The notes beneath the pieces are model-generated. The model searched no databases. It was not told the DNA's origin and was given only the letters and a program-made list of their open reading frames with translations. Position numbers and translations under genes: made by a program. From Flavobacteriales bacterium (GTDB taxonomy: Bacteria; Bacteroidota; Bacteroidia; Flavobacteriales_F; PHOS-HE28), in assembly GCA_024103275.1 (NCBI GenBank), contig JAGFIV010000088.1, positions 1 to 56,344 of the forward strand: a stretch of DNA of 56,344 bases. The letters run 5' to 3'. Below are positions 8,577 to 17,627 of this stretch, piece by piece. Position 1 is the stretch's first letter. Each line of letters opens with the position of its first letter.

Positions 8577-8987
8577 ATGCCCGCATTGAACAGCAACAAG
8601 GCCCCCGAGCCCGTAGGCCACTACCCCCATGCCCGCCGCGTGGGCGATCTGCTCTTCCTCAGCGGCGTGGGGCCGCGTGAGCGTGGCACGAAGAAGATCC
8701 CCGGCGTGGAACTGAACGCCGATGGGACGATCGCCTCCTACGACATCGAGACGCAGGTGCGCAGCGTGTTCCAGAACGTGCGCTGGATCCTGGAGGATGC
8801 GGGCAGCAGCTGGGAGAAGATCGTGGACGTCACGGTATTCCTCACCAACATGAAGGATGATTTCCCCGTGTACAACCGGCTGTGGAAGGAGTACTTCGAG
8901 AAGGATCCGCCGTGCAGGACCACGCTGGAGATCAACTGCCTGCCCACACCCATCGCCATTGAACTGAAGGTGGTGGCGACGGTGTAG
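8577..8987 (+). CDS. RidA/YjgF-family deaminase, 2-aminomuconate deaminase-like
   Basis: This 136-residue protein belongs to the Rid superfamily of small trimeric deaminases. Motifs include GDLLFLSGVGPRERGTKKIPG, SWEKIVDVTVFLTNM and CRTTLEINCLPTPIAIELK, with the conserved Arg near the end that binds the substrate carboxylate. These follow the subgroup annotated as 2-aminomuconate deaminase, an enzyme of 3-hydroxyanthranilate and tryptophan breakdown, more closely than generic RidA. No other gene of that pathway is adjacent, so the exact substrate is an inference. It is alone, 87 nt after nrdA, and may share that transcript. Confidence 0.85.
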   Translation: MPALNSNKAPEPVGHYPHARRVGDLLFLSGVGPRERGTKKIPGVELNADGTIASYDIETQVRSVFQNVRWILEDAGSSWEKIVDVTVFLTNMKDDFPVYNRLWKEYFEKDPPCRTTLEINCLPTPIAIELKVVATV

Positions 8988-9350
8988 GGTCCTTGATGTC
9001 GCAAGGGCCGTTGCGTAAGGCTTTGGAGGAGCCCGCACCCCGCAGGGAACCGGACCGAAGGCCGCGACGCAAAGCACGGCCGTAAGGGGGCAGTGCCATG
9101 GTGCCAAGGCGCCCCCGGGGGAGGTTGGGCGATCGGGTTGGACCTGCCTGTCCCATGGTTGCTGGGGCGTATGCAGGATGCCCCGACACGGGGAAAGGGC
9201 CCGGACAAGCAGGCAGGTCAGCGGGCGGCATTGCTGACTCCATGCCGACAATGTGCCCCGATGGCAGCTTTCCACCTACGGTACCGCGCGATTTTGCCGG
9301 AATGACCTTCCTCGCCCCATCGGTACGGAATTTGCCTGCCCTATGGCACG
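8988..9350. other. Structured GC-rich intergenic region without a credible gene
   Basis: These 363 bp hold several complementary blocks. TTGCGT (about 9012) pairs with ACGCAA (about 9067). A 10-bp perfect pair, GACCTGCCTG at 9141-9150 and CAGGCAGGTC at 9210-9219, encloses smaller GC hairpins such as GGGGC/GCCCC (9164-9168, 9180-9184). No reading frame looks coding. It could be the leader of the small T9SS gene, a structured RNA or a dispersed repeat; I do not recognise it. Confidence 0.35.
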
Positions 9351-9728
9351 ATGAAAACCATGAAAACAGGAAGCATCCTCGCAGCCGTGGTCATGGTGAT
9401 GTCCACGGCGACAGTGGCTGGAAGCGGCCAATACACGACGAGCGGATGGACTGAGGGGCAATATGCGCAGCAAGCGGACGCACCCGTGGTGATTTACCCC
9501 AACCCTGTCATTGATCAGGTAAACATTACGTTCCCCGGGCTTCAAGGCGATGCGACGGTATCGATCTTCGCGGGGGACGGCCGGTTGATGCGCAGCATCC
9601 AGGTGGGCGAGACCCGTGATGCACGCACGGTCCTGAACCTGGGTGGCATGGCGAACGGTGTCTATTTGGTGCGCGTGGTCCAGCCCAGTGGATTCGACTA
9701 CGCACGTCGCTTGGTGGTGGCCAAGTAG
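9351..9728 (+). CDS. Small secreted protein with T9SS C-terminal sorting domain
   Basis: This 125-residue protein consists of a signal peptide (about 1-24), a short spacer and a type A T9SS sorting domain. The domain begins near VIYPNPVIDQVNITF (about residue 47), continues with VSIFAGDGRLMRS and NGVYLVRVV, and ends in RRLVVAK. In this family the C-terminal domain directs the protein through the type IX system and is usually cleaved or used for surface anchoring. Here almost nothing remains between signal and sorting domain, so the mature product would be only about 20 residues, or the domain itself is the product. A second ATG three codons in is possible. It ends 4 bp from the convergent CbpM-like gene. 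Confidence 0.85.
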   Translation: MKTMKTGSILAAVVMVMSTATVAGSGQYTTSGWTEGQYAQQADAPVVIYPNPVIDQVNITFPGLQGDATVSIFAGDGRLMRSIQVGETRDARTVLNLGGMANGVYLVRVVQPSGFDYARRLVVAK

Positions 9729-9732
9729 GGAT

Positions 9733-10041
9733 TCACGCCAAGGGCCCGAAGCGCCGCAACCGGTTGCGCAACTGGTTCATTTCGTCCTGCATCGCCGCCA
9801 TGCGCTCCAGCATGTGGGTGATTGCGCCCAAGCCCTCCACATTGATCCCGAGGTCTTCGTGCAACCGCACCAAGCGGTCCAATTGAGGAAGCTGATCGAC
9901 GGGGAGAAAACGGTGCGATTCACGTACGATCACCTGCACCAGGCCGTTCTCCTCCAGGCTTTCGATGAACGAAAGCTCCACGTGGCTGCCGGTGCAATAG
10001 GCTTCCAGCGATACCCATTCCCTATCGTCGGTCGTGTTCAT
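9733..10041 (-). CDS. CbpM-like chaperone modulator
   Basis: This 102-residue protein resembles CbpM/MerR-like HTH_2 modulators that bind the J domain of CbpA and tune its activity. An N-terminal part ([27 protein letters not shown]) is followed by [33 protein letters not shown]-terminal helix ([22 protein letters not shown]) may form a coiled coil. It overlaps the end of the DnaJ-like gene by 4 bp (ATGA), the usual cbpA-cbpM arrangement. Function is by family and context. Confidence 0.8.
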   Translation of the reverse strand: MNTTDDREWVSLEAYCTGSHVELSFIESLEENGLVQVIVRESHRFLPVDQLPQLDRLVRLHEDLGINVEGLGAITHMLERMAAMQDEMNQLRNRLRRFGPLA

Positions 10042-10922
10042 GAGCTGGCCAGTTGTTTGAAGAGTTCGCGTTGCCGGTCGGTGAGGTTCACGGGAAGCTT
10101 CACCTGCAGGGTGACGAACAGGTCACCGAAGCTGCCCTCCTTCTTGTAAACGGGGAAGCCCTTGCCCTTCAGCCGCACCACGGTGCCATTCTGCGTCTCC
10201 GGCTTCACCGTGGCCTTCACCTGCCCATCGAGGGTGGGCACCATCACCTCACCGCCCAGCACGGCCGTGTACAGCGGCAAGTCGAGTGTCTGGTACAGAT
10301 TGCTGCCCTCACGCTTGAACATGGGGTCGTCCGTAATGGCGAAGGTGATCAGCAGGTCACCGGCGGGGCCGCCGTTCATGCCGGGTCCGCCATGCCCCTT
10401 GATGCGGATGGTCTGCCCGTTCTCCACGCCCGCAGGGATGGTGAGCCGGATCTGCTTCCCATTGACGGTCAGCGTCCGCTTCTCGGTGCGGGCCGCGTCG
10501 CGCAAGCTCATCTGCAGCTCGGCCTGGTAGTCCTGCCCCCGGAAACGCATCCGGCCCGCCGCGCCGCCGAACATGGAGCCGAAGATGTCCCGCAGGTCCT
10601 GCTCCTGGTCGTCGCCACGGCCGCCGAATCCGCCGAACGGGTCTCCTCCGCTGAAGCCGCCGCCGGCTGCTGCCCGTTCACGTTGCGCCGCCTCGATCTG
10701 GTCCGCATGCTTCCATTGGTCGCCGTACTTGTCGTACTTCTTGCGGCTGTCCGGGTCGCTCAGCACCTCGTTCGCCTCATTGATCTCCTTGAAGCGTTTC
10801 TCCGCCTCCTTGTCGTTCGGGTTCAGGTCCGGGTGGTACTTGCGCGCCAGCTTCCGGTACGCTTTGCGGATCTCCTCGGTGGTGGCGCCGCGGGCCACGC
10901 CCAGTATCTGGTAATAGTCCAT
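10038..10922 (-). CDS. cbpA: CbpA-type DnaJ co-chaperone
   Basis: This 294-residue Hsp40 stimulates DnaK ATPase and delivers unfolded clients. The J domain (1-70) has the HPD motif in [11 protein letters not shown] Gly/Phe-rich linker follows (about 95-120, [14 protein letters not shown]). Two beta-rich C-terminal substrate-binding domains come next ([19 protein letters not shown], then [19 protein letters not shown]). There is no cysteine-rich zinc finger, so it is a CbpA/type II protein rather than DnaJ. I start it at MDYYQILGV (10922); the longer frame adds 51 residues of non-family sequence. Confidence 0.93.
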   Translation of the reverse strand: MDYYQILGVARGATTEEIRKAYRKLARKYHPDLNPNDKEAEKRFKEINEANEVLSDPDSRKKYDKYGDQWKHADQIEAAQRERAAAGGGFSGGDPFGGFGGRGDDQEQDLRDIFGSMFGGAAGRMRFRGQDYQAELQMSLRDAARTEKRTLTVNGKQIRLTIPAGVENGQTIRIKGHGGPGMNGGPAGDLLITFAITDDPMFKREGSNLYQTLDLPLYTAVLGGEVMVPTLDGQVKATVKPETQNGTVVRLKGKGFPVYKKEGSFGDLFVTLQVKLPVNLTDRQRELFKQLASS

Positions 10923-11434
10923 TGGAGGAAAGGGCAAATTTACCCGTGATCCGTCCTTCCCGATGCCTGCTTCGCCGCAGCGCGGCGCGGTATGCAAGTT
11001 CCACGTACCGCGGCCGTGGCGTGGCGGGAATTCCCCACCCCCGATCGGCCTGGGCAGCCCCCTTTCCTTCGGCAATCCCTTGACGTTCGGGCTTCACCGG
11101 TCGGAGGCGGTGGCTTGGAACGTCTTTCGCCGCTTGCGGCGTGACGGCCGTCCGATATGTCAATGAAACGGTGCGCCGGGTGATGATAGGGAGGTGATGG
11201 ATGCTGGTGAAGGCAGATGAGCAAGGACAACACGGCTGAGGACCGATGGGAGTGGCACACAGGATAACAGGATGACGTTGTAAGCCAACAACGGTCACCG
11301 ACCGTTGGGCCGGTGTGCTTTGGTGGAAGCATGACGGCCGGGGCGGCATCATTCAGATGCCGCCCTTCTTGTTGCCCATGACGGAGTTCGTGTTTCCCGG
11401 TTCCGTTCCCGGTGATCAACTTCGCAACCTTACC
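10923..11434 (+). other. Long leader region before the APC permease with two strong hairpins
   Basis: About 510 bp without a gene separate the divergent cbpA and permease genes. Two perfect hairpins lie on the permease side: CAACGGT-caccg-ACCGTTG (11289-11307) and GGGCGGCATC-attca-GATGCCGCCC (11341-11365). The second is followed by TTCTTGTT. The region between 11160 and 11330 is purine-rich with repeats of GATGA, GGTGATG and GGATGA. The layout would suit an attenuated leader, but I do not recognise a known riboswitch class. Confidence 0.4.
11341..11372 (+). terminator. Intrinsic terminator-like hairpin in the permease leader
   Basis: A perfect 10-bp stem (GGGCGGCATC / GATGCCGCCC) with a 5-nt loop is followed by TTCTTGTT. 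It lies about 60 nt upstream of the permease ATG with no gene immediately upstream on the same strand, so it would act on a leader transcript (attenuation) or block read-through. The T tract is imperfect. Confidence 0.55.
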
Positions 11435-13180
11435 ATGGCACGAACACATTCCAGATTGGGGCCGTTGCCCGCCACCGCCATCGCCGGTAACGACATCACC
11501 GCCAGTTGCCTGTATGTGAGCGCCATTGCCGTGGCACATGCCGGCGTGTGGGCCGTGGTGGCCTTGTTGTTGGTGGCCGGGGTGCTCTACCTGTTCCGCA
11601 GCATCTATGGTGAGGTGGTGGGAGCCTTGCCGCTGAACGGGGGTGCGTACAATGTGCTGCTGAACACCACCAACAAGTACAACGCCAGCATCGCGGCCAC
11701 GCTCACTATCCTGAGCTACATGGCCACCGCCGTCATCTGTGCCGCGTCGGCCATGCACTACTTGGATGCCCTGGTGCCCGCCGTGCCCGTGGTCATGGCC
11801 TCATTGGCGGTGCTTGCGCTATTCATGCTGCTCAGCATCGTCGGCATCTCGGAGTCCTCCGTGGTGGCGGTGGGCATCTTCATCCTGCACATGGCCTCCA
11901 TGGCCTTGCTGGTGGCGGTGAGCCTCTGGTTCGTGGCCCGCAACGGCTTCTCGGTGCTGCACCTCAACTGGAATACGCCGCTGCCGCACGGACAGGGCTT
12001 CTGGGTCGCCCTTTTCTTCGGGTTCAGCACGGCCATGCTGGGCGTCACCGGCTTCGAGAGCTCATCCAACTACGTGGAGGAACAAAAACCCGGGGTGTTT
12101 CCACAAACCCTGCGCAACATGTGGGTGGCCGTCACCGCGCTCAACCCACTGGTCGTGCTTAGCGCCCTGCTCGTGCTGCCCATCCCCGCCATCGTGGCCA
12201 ATGGCGATGCCATGCTGGCCCACCTGGGATTGACCGCGGGCGGCAAATGGCTGGCCACGCTCATTACCGTGGATGCCGTGGTGGTGCTCTGCGGGTCGGT
12301 GCTGACCAGCTACGTGGGTGTCACCGGGCTGGTCAAGCGCATGACCCTGGACCGCATCCTGCCCCAATTCCTGCTGAAGGAAACCAGGCGGGGCAGCTCA
12401 CCCCGCATCATCATCCTGTTCTTCATCCTATGCCTGTCCGTCCTGTTCATCACCCAGGCGGAAACCCAGGCGTTGGCCGGCATGTACACCATCTCCTTCC
12501 TTACGGTGATGGCCTTCTTCGCCCTGGGCAACTTCCTGCTGAAGATCAAGCGCGCCAAGCTCCCACGCCCCGAGACCGCCTCCACCGTGACCGTGTCGCT
12601 CGGCATGTTCGGGGTGCTCCTCGCCCTGTATGGCAACGTGCGCCTGCACCCCGAATACCTCGTGGTCTTCCTTCAGTATTTCGTTCCGGCCATCCTCATC
12701 ATCGCCTTCCTGCTCAACCGCAAGGCCATCCTGGAGTACCTGATGATCTGGGTGAGCAGCTTCGTGGAAAGCGTGCCGGGGCTGGCCGTGCTGGGGCGGT
12801 TCACCATCTCGCGCACCCTACGGCGGCTCAACCGCCAGGAGTTCGTGTACTTCACCAAGGGCGACGACCTCTCCGTCCTCAACCGCGTGATGATGTACGT
12901 GCAAGCCAACGAGATCACCAAGAAGCTGAAGATCGTCACGGTGCTGAAGGAAGGCGAGAGCGTGCGACCCCAATACCTGGAGGACGTGAGGGTGCTGGAC
13001 CGCGCCTATCCGGAGATCAAGATCGAATTCATCGAACTGCACGGCCTGTTCGGCCCCGCCCTGGTGCATGAGCTGAGCGAAAAGTGGAACATCCCCACCA
13101 ACTTCATGTTCATCGGTTCGCCCGGCGACCGCTTCCCCTACCGCGTGGCCGACCTGGGCGGGGTGCGCCTGATCATCTGA
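11435..13180 (+). CDS. APC-superfamily amino acid permease with C-terminal cytoplasmic domain
   Basis: This 581-residue secondary transporter has about 12 hydrophobic segments between residues 15 and 455, beginning with the APC signature LGPLPATAIAGNDITASCLYV. After the last helix a soluble domain of about 120 residues follows (EFVYFTKGDDLSVLNRVMMYV, then IKIEFIELHGLFGPALVHEL), which resembles the nucleotide-binding regulatory tails of some APC transporters. The start MARTHSRLGPL (11435) is directly before the first helix; in-frame starts at 11315 and 11378 overlap or adjoin the leader hairpin and are less likely. The substrate is unknown. Confidence 0.88.
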   Translation: MARTHSRLGPLPATAIAGNDITASCLYVSAIAVAHAGVWAVVALLLVAGVLYLFRSIYGEVVGALPLNGGAYNVLLNTTNKYNASIAATLTILSYMATAVICAASAMHYLDALVPAVPVVMASLAVLALFMLLSIVGISESSVVAVGIFILHMASMALLVAVSLWFVARNGFSVLHLNWNTPLPHGQGFWVALFFGFSTAMLGVTGFESSSNYVEEQKPGVFPQTLRNMWVAVTALNPLVVLSALLVLPIPAIVANGDAMLAHLGLTAGGKWLATLITVDAVVVLCGSVLTSYVGVTGLVKRMTLDRILPQFLLKETRRGSSPRIIILFFILCLSVLFITQAETQALAGMYTISFLTVMAFFALGNFLLKIKRAKLPRPETASTVTVSLGMFGVLLALYGNVRLHPEYLVVFLQYFVPAILIIAFLLNRKAILEYLMIWVSSFVESVPGLAVLGRFTISRTLRRLNRQEFVYFTKGDDLSVLNRVMMYVQANEITKKLKIVTVLKEGESVRPQYLEDVRVLDRAYPEIKIEFIELHGLFGPALVHELSEKWNIPTNFMFIGSPGDRFPYRVADLGGVRLII

Positions 13181-13241
13181 GCCACTCGCCACTTTTTCGT
13201 AACTCTGTTGCCCCGCCAACATCCGGTCGGGACGATCCATC

Positions 13242-14774
13242 ATGCAGCGTTATTTCTTTGCCATCAGCTTCATCCTCTTTGCCCTCTTCGGCCTGGTCGG
13301 CTGGTGGCACCCCAAGTTCTTCTGGGCCTTTGCCATCCTGGGTCCCCTGTTCCTGGTCGGCATCTGGAACATGGTGCAGCCCCGGCACACCATCCTGCGG
13401 AACTTTCCGCTGTTGGGCTATTTCCGCTATTTCTTCGAGTTCATCTCCCCGGAGATCCAGCAGTATTTCATCGAGCGCCACACCGACGGCCGCCCCTTCA
13501 GCCGCCAGCAGCGCAACATCGCCTACCAGCGCGCCAAGAACGTGGACGATACCACGCCCTTTGGCACCCAACTGGACATCAATGCGGCCAACTACGAGGG
13601 CATCCGCCATACCATCTACCCGAAGGAGGTGCCCGCCGACCCGCCCCTGGTGAAGATCGGCGGCGCGTATTGCAAGAAGCCCTACATGGCCTCGTTGCTC
13701 AACATTTCGGCGATGAGCTTCGGCGCGCTGAGCGACCGCGCCGTGCTGGCCCTGAACACCGGCGCCCGCAAGGGCGGCTTTTACCACAACACCGGCGAGG
13801 GCGGCCTGAGCGACCACCACCTGAAGCCCGGGGGTGACCTGGTGTGGCAGATCGGCACCGGCTACTTCGGCTGCCGAGACAAGAACGGCGATTTCGACCC
13901 CGAGCTGTTCCGGACCAAGGTAGCGGGACATCACCAGGTGCGCATGATCGAGCTGAAACTCTCACAAGGGGCCAAGCCCGGGCACGGCGGGGTGCTGCCC
14001 GCCATAAAGAACACGCCGGAGATCGCCCGCATCCGCCACATCGAGCCGTACACCACCGTGCTTTCGCCGCCGGGCCACAGCGCATTCAGCGATGCCGGGG
14101 GACTGCTGCGCTTCATCACCCAGTTGCGCGAGCTCAGCGGGGGGCTGCCCGTGGGTTTCAAGCTCTGCATCGGCGATACGGCGGAGTTCACCGAGATCTG
14201 CGAGAAGATGGTGGAGACCGGCATGCGCCCGGATTTCATTACCGTGGACGGCGCCGAGGGTGGCACCGGGGCCGCGCCCCTGGAGTTCGTGGACAGCGTG
14301 GGCATGCCCATCGAGCCCGCCCTGATGTTCGTGCGCCGCACCTTGGACCGTTTCCACCTGCACGGCGAGATCAAGGTCATCGCCAGCGGCAAGGTGCTCA
14401 CCGCCGCCAGCCTGATGAAGATGCTGGCCCTGGGGGCCGACCTGTGCAACAGTGCCCGCGGCTTCATGTTCGCCCTGGGCTGCATCCAGGCCCTGCTGTG
14501 CAACACCAACCGCTGCCCCACGGGCATCACCACCCACAAGCGCCACCTGGTGCGCGGGCTGGTGGTGAGCGACAAGAGTGAACGCGTGTACAATTTCCAC
14601 CGGAACACCCTGCTCACGCTGATGGAGCTCCTGGCCGCCTGCGGGCTGGGGCGCGTGGAGGACATCTCCATGAAGCACCTGATGCGCGGCGACGAGTTCG
14701 TGGAGCTGGCCAACCGCTACTTCCCCGACAACCTGGACCGGGTGATGCACGCCTCGCCGGGCGGATCGCGCTAA
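13242..14774 (+). CDS. FMN-binding glutamate synthase-family protein, membrane-anchored
   Basis: This 510-residue protein carries the FMN and Fe-S domain of the glutamate synthase large subunit as a stand-alone unit. Two N-terminal membrane segments (about 4-22 and 26-44) precede the TIM-barrel domain. The domain shows ISAMSFGALS, LSQGAKPGHGGVLP, VDGAEGGTGAAP and a cysteine cluster CIQALLCNTNRCPTGI, the usual 3Fe-4S ligand motif. No glutaminase domain is present. Related proteins are common in Bacteroidota and proteobacteria, but their reaction is not well known. It ends 5 bp from the convergent oxidoreductase gene. Confidence 0.9.
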   Translation: MQRYFFAISFILFALFGLVGWWHPKFFWAFAILGPLFLVGIWNMVQPRHTILRNFPLLGYFRYFFEFISPEIQQYFIERHTDGRPFSRQQRNIAYQRAKNVDDTTPFGTQLDINAANYEGIRHTIYPKEVPADPPLVKIGGAYCKKPYMASLLNISAMSFGALSDRAVLALNTGARKGGFYHNTGEGGLSDHHLKPGGDLVWQIGTGYFGCRDKNGDFDPELFRTKVAGHHQVRMIELKLSQGAKPGHGGVLPAIKNTPEIARIRHIEPYTTVLSPPGHSAFSDAGGLLRFITQLRELSGGLPVGFKLCIGDTAEFTEICEKMVETGMRPDFITVDGAEGGTGAAPLEFVDSVGMPIEPALMFVRRTLDRFHLHGEIKVIASGKVLTAASLMKMLALGADLCNSARGFMFALGCIQALLCNTNRCPTGITTHKRHLVRGLVVSDKSERVYNFHRNTLLTLMELLAACGLGRVEDISMKHLMRGDEFVELANRYFPDNLDRVMHASPGGSR

Positions 14775-14779
14775 GCCGG

Positions 14780-15805
14780 TCAGCTCGAATAGCGCCCCAC
14801 ATCCACGTCGGCCTTCAAGGGCTTTCCTTCAAGCAGGTGGTCCAGCAGGTGTTCGGCACACCAGGGGGCCTGCATCACACCCCGCGCGCCCAAGCCGTTG
14901 AGCACGGCCCTGCGCGGCCCTGTCACGCCCAGTATGGGCTTGCGGTCGCGGGCGGCGGGACGAACGCCGGCGTGGACATCCACCAGTTCCACGGGAAGCC
15001 TCACCATCTCCGCCAAGCGGGCCATCAGCCAGTCCCTGGCCTCTTGGGTGGGCCCCTCCCAAATGTCCGTCCACTTGAAGGTGGAGCCCGCATGGAAGAA
15101 CTCCCCGCCAGCCGGCACAAGGCCGGTGCCGCCGTACACCATCCGCGAAAGGTGCAGCCCCGGGATGCGCACGGTGAGCGTTTCGCCCTTCACCGGCACC
15201 AGGCCCACCTGGCCGGAAAAGGCACCGGTGCAGTCCACCAGCCAGCGCCCCTTCAACTCCCCGGCCCGGATCCCATCATCCATGGGCCGTATATCATCCG
15301 GCCTCAGTTGCCGTTCGTCCAGCGCCCCGCCCGCCAGCAGGTCCCGGCGTTGGGCCCCAAGCAAGCGGGCTATGTCCAGCCAACCCGCGCCCGTTACAGT
15401 GCCGTGGCCATGGGGTGCCTGGAAGGGCCCGTCATCGATCTCCGGCTCGGGCCGCCGAGCGAGAACGGGCAGCAGGTCCGGGTTGCGCATGGCCCCTGCC
15501 CATTGTTCCGCCTCCTTATCGTTGGCAAACAACCGCACCACCGGCGCATCATGCCAGGTGCAGAGGCCCAGCCGCCGGTCCCAGGCGGTGTAAAACGCGT
15601 GCGCCGACGGCATCAGGAAGGATGCCCCCCAGCACAACCCTTGCCGGCGCAGCACCACGGGATTCACCGCGCCTCCGGCGGCCAGGGTGGCATTGCCCGG
15701 CATCTTGTGGTCGAACACGTGCACCGAGAGCCCGCGCAGGCGGCAGGTCTCGGCCAGCACCGCCCCGGCGATGCCGCGCCCCAGGATGAGGACATCGTAG
15801 ACCAC
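14780..15805 (-). CDS. FAD-dependent oxidoreductase of the DAO family
   Basis: This 341-residue protein opens with a dinucleotide-binding fold (MVYDVLILGRGIAGAVLAET), then VFDHKMPGNATLAAGGAVNPV. Later it has the DAO-type GRWLVDCTGAFSG and VDVHAGVRPAARDRKPILG, and ends with NGLGARGVMQAPWCAEHL. The GxGxxG is changed to GRGIAG, which is seen in this family. It resembles glycine oxidase/ThiO-like and MnmC-C-like oxidases in overall plan. The substrate cannot be assigned and no thiamine gene is adjacent. Confidence 0.82.
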   Translation of the reverse strand: MVYDVLILGRGIAGAVLAETCRLRGLSVHVFDHKMPGNATLAAGGAVNPVVLRRQGLCWGASFLMPSAHAFYTAWDRRLGLCTWHDAPVVRLFANDKEAEQWAGAMRNPDLLPVLARRPEPEIDDGPFQAPHGHGTVTGAGWLDIARLLGAQRRDLLAGGALDERQLRPDDIRPMDDGIRAGELKGRWLVDCTGAFSGQVGLVPVKGETLTVRIPGLHLSRMVYGGTGLVPAGGEFFHAGSTFKWTDIWEGPTQEARDWLMARLAEMVRLPVELVDVHAGVRPAARDRKPILGVTGPRRAVLNGLGARGVMQAPWCAEHLLDHLLEGKPLKADVDVGRYSS

Positions 15806-15842
15806 GGGCGTAAAGTTGCACCCTCAGTGGGATTGCAGCAGG

Positions 15843-16205
15843 CTAGGCAGCCTTCAACAGACGCTGCATACGGTGCATCAACTCGTCGGGGTCCAAAGGC
15901 TTGTGCAACAGGTCATTGGCGCCCACGCCTTTCACGGTGTCGCGCAAATGCGGCAGCTCGTAGGCGGTGATCACCAACACGGGGATCCGGTTGCCCTTGG
16001 CGCGCAACTCCTCCACCAGGGCAAGCCCGTCGATGTGCGGGAGGCCCAGGTCCACCAGCAAGAGGTCGGCCGGTTCGTCCTGCAGCATGCGCTCCAGCTC
16101 GCGGCCGTCGCACAGGGTGGTCACCCGCCAATGTGAATCCATGGCCTGGTAGGCGATCATCTTGCGGATCACCGCGTCGTCCTCAATGATCATCACATGT
16201 GGCAT
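15843..16205 (-). CDS. Single-domain response regulator (CheY-like)
   Basis: This 120-residue protein is a receiver domain alone. Acidic residues IEDD (8-10), the phospho-acceptor Asp52 in LLLVDLGLP, Thr in LVITAYE and Lys in LLHKPLDPDE are all in place. There is no output domain, so it must signal by protein contact or as a phosphorelay step. I prefer the ATG at 16205 because it sits directly before the first strand; a GTG at 16223 would add six residues. No cognate kinase is adjacent. Confidence 0.88.
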   Translation of the reverse strand: MPHVMIIEDDAVIRKMIAYQAMDSHWRVTTLCDGRELERMLQDEPADLLLVDLGLPHIDGLALVEELRAKGNRIPVLVITAYELPHLRDTVKGVGANDLLHKPLDPDELMHRMQRLLKAA

Positions 16206-16274
16206 GGCAGAGGGGGTTTGCACGTTCCTACGCCAACGGATGCCATAGGGTTATGGCCCGGGCGGGCGGGGCCG

Positions 16275-17627
16275 TCACAGGTTGCCGGTGAACAACTTGA
16301 TGATGTCGTGCCCGTTCACCGCCAGGATCAGCGTGAGCAGGAAGGCCATGCCCGCCATCTGCGCATATTCCAGCACCTTGGCCGGGGCCGGTTTGCGCGC
16401 CACGGCCTCGTACAGCAGGAACACCACGTGGCCGCCGTCCAGCGCCGGTATCGGCAGGATGTTCAGCACGGCCAGGGCCAGCGAAAGGAAGGCCGTCATT
16501 TCCCAGAAGCGCTGCCACACCCATTGCGGCCCGTAGGCCTTGCTCATGGCGATCAGCCCGCCCATTTGTTTCATCCCTGCCTTGCTGCCCAGCAGTTTGA
16601 AGGAGTTGATGTTGTCCATCAGCCGCTGCCAGCCGAACTTGATCCCGGCGGGGATGCTGGCCAGGAGGCCGTAACTCTCGGTCTCAAACGTGAAGTATTC
16701 AGCCGGTGACCGGGGCTGCAGCCCCACGATGCCGTCTTCGCCCACTTCCACCGGAATGTTCACCTGGTGTCCTTCCCGCAACAAGGTAACCTCCACCATT
16801 TGGCCCCTCTTGTTCTTCACGGCCTCCACGAAATCCTGGAAATAGCGGGCCGGTTGCCCGTTCACGGCGATGATGCGGTCACCCTTGCGGAAGCTTCCGG
16901 TCTTGGCAGCGTTGTTGCCCGCCAGCACCGAGTCCACGAAGAACGGGAAGCGGGGACTGAAGAGCTGCTTGTCGTTGCTCTCCAGGATGCGTTCCTGGAT
17001 GTCCGCGCTCAACTCGATCCGTTTCTTTTCCACGTTCCCCTCGGCATCTTCACGTTCCACGGTCACTTCGCGGGCGCCGTCGATGAGGATGGCCAAGGAC
17101 AGGTCGCCGAGGGTCTTGGGCTCGTGCCCGCCCACGTCCAGGATCTTGTCGCCGTCCCGGAAGCCCTCACCCTGCATCAATGCGCTGGGCGTCACCCCAT
17201 AGGTCAGGTTCTTCACCGGCAGGTATTCACGCCCCCACACGAAAAGCACCATGGCATAGATGGCGAAGGCCAGCAGCACGTTCACCGTCACCCCGCCCAC
17301 CATCACGATCAGGCGCTGCCACACCGGCTTGGCCCTGAACTCCCACGGCTCCGGGGGGCGCTGCATGCGCTCCTTCTGCTCGGCATCCAGGCTTTCGTCC
17401 ACCATGCCGGCGATCTTCACATACCCCCCGAAGGGCAGCGCACCCACCCCGTACACGGTGTCGCCGATCTTCTTCCTGAACAGGGCACGGGGCCAGTCGA
17501 AGAAGAGAAAGAACTTCTCCACCCGCATGCCGAAGAGCTTGGCCGGCAGGAAGTGGCCAAACTCGTGCAAGGCCACCAGGATCGACAAGCCAAGGATGAG
17601 CTGTCCGGCGTAGATCAAGACCTCCAT
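16275..17627 (-). CDS. rseP: Site-2 intramembrane zinc metalloprotease RseP
   Basis: This 450-residue inner-membrane protease cuts transmembrane substrates such as anti-sigma factors and remnant signal peptides. The zinc motif H21-E-F-G-H25 lies in the first membrane segment, with the third ligand in NILPIPALDGG near the C-terminus. Two PDZ-like domains lie between (about 140-310; GFRDGDKILDVGG and GSFRKGDRIIAVNGQP). It overlaps the end of dxr by 13 bp, a frequent pairing in Bacteroidota and proteobacteria. It could process an anti-sigma factor, but no classic one is near. Confidence 0.95.
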   Translation of the reverse strand: MEVLIYAGQLILGLSILVALHEFGHFLPAKLFGMRVEKFFLFFDWPRALFRKKIGDTVYGVGALPFGGYVKIAGMVDESLDAEQKERMQRPPEPWEFRAKPVWQRLIVMVGGVTVNVLLAFAIYAMVLFVWGREYLPVKNLTYGVTPSALMQGEGFRDGDKILDVGGHEPKTLGDLSLAILIDGAREVTVEREDAEGNVEKKRIELSADIQERILESNDKQLFSPRFPFFVDSVLAGNNAAKTGSFRKGDRIIAVNGQPARYFQDFVEAVKNKRGQMVEVTLLREGHQVNIPVEVGEDGIVGLQPRSPAEYFTFETESYGLLASIPAGIKFGWQRLMDNINSFKLLGSKAGMKQMGGLIAMSKAYGPQWVWQRFWEMTAFLSLALAVLNILPIPALDGGHVVFLLYEAVARKPAPAKVLEYAQMAGMAFLLTLILAVNGHDIIKLFTGNL

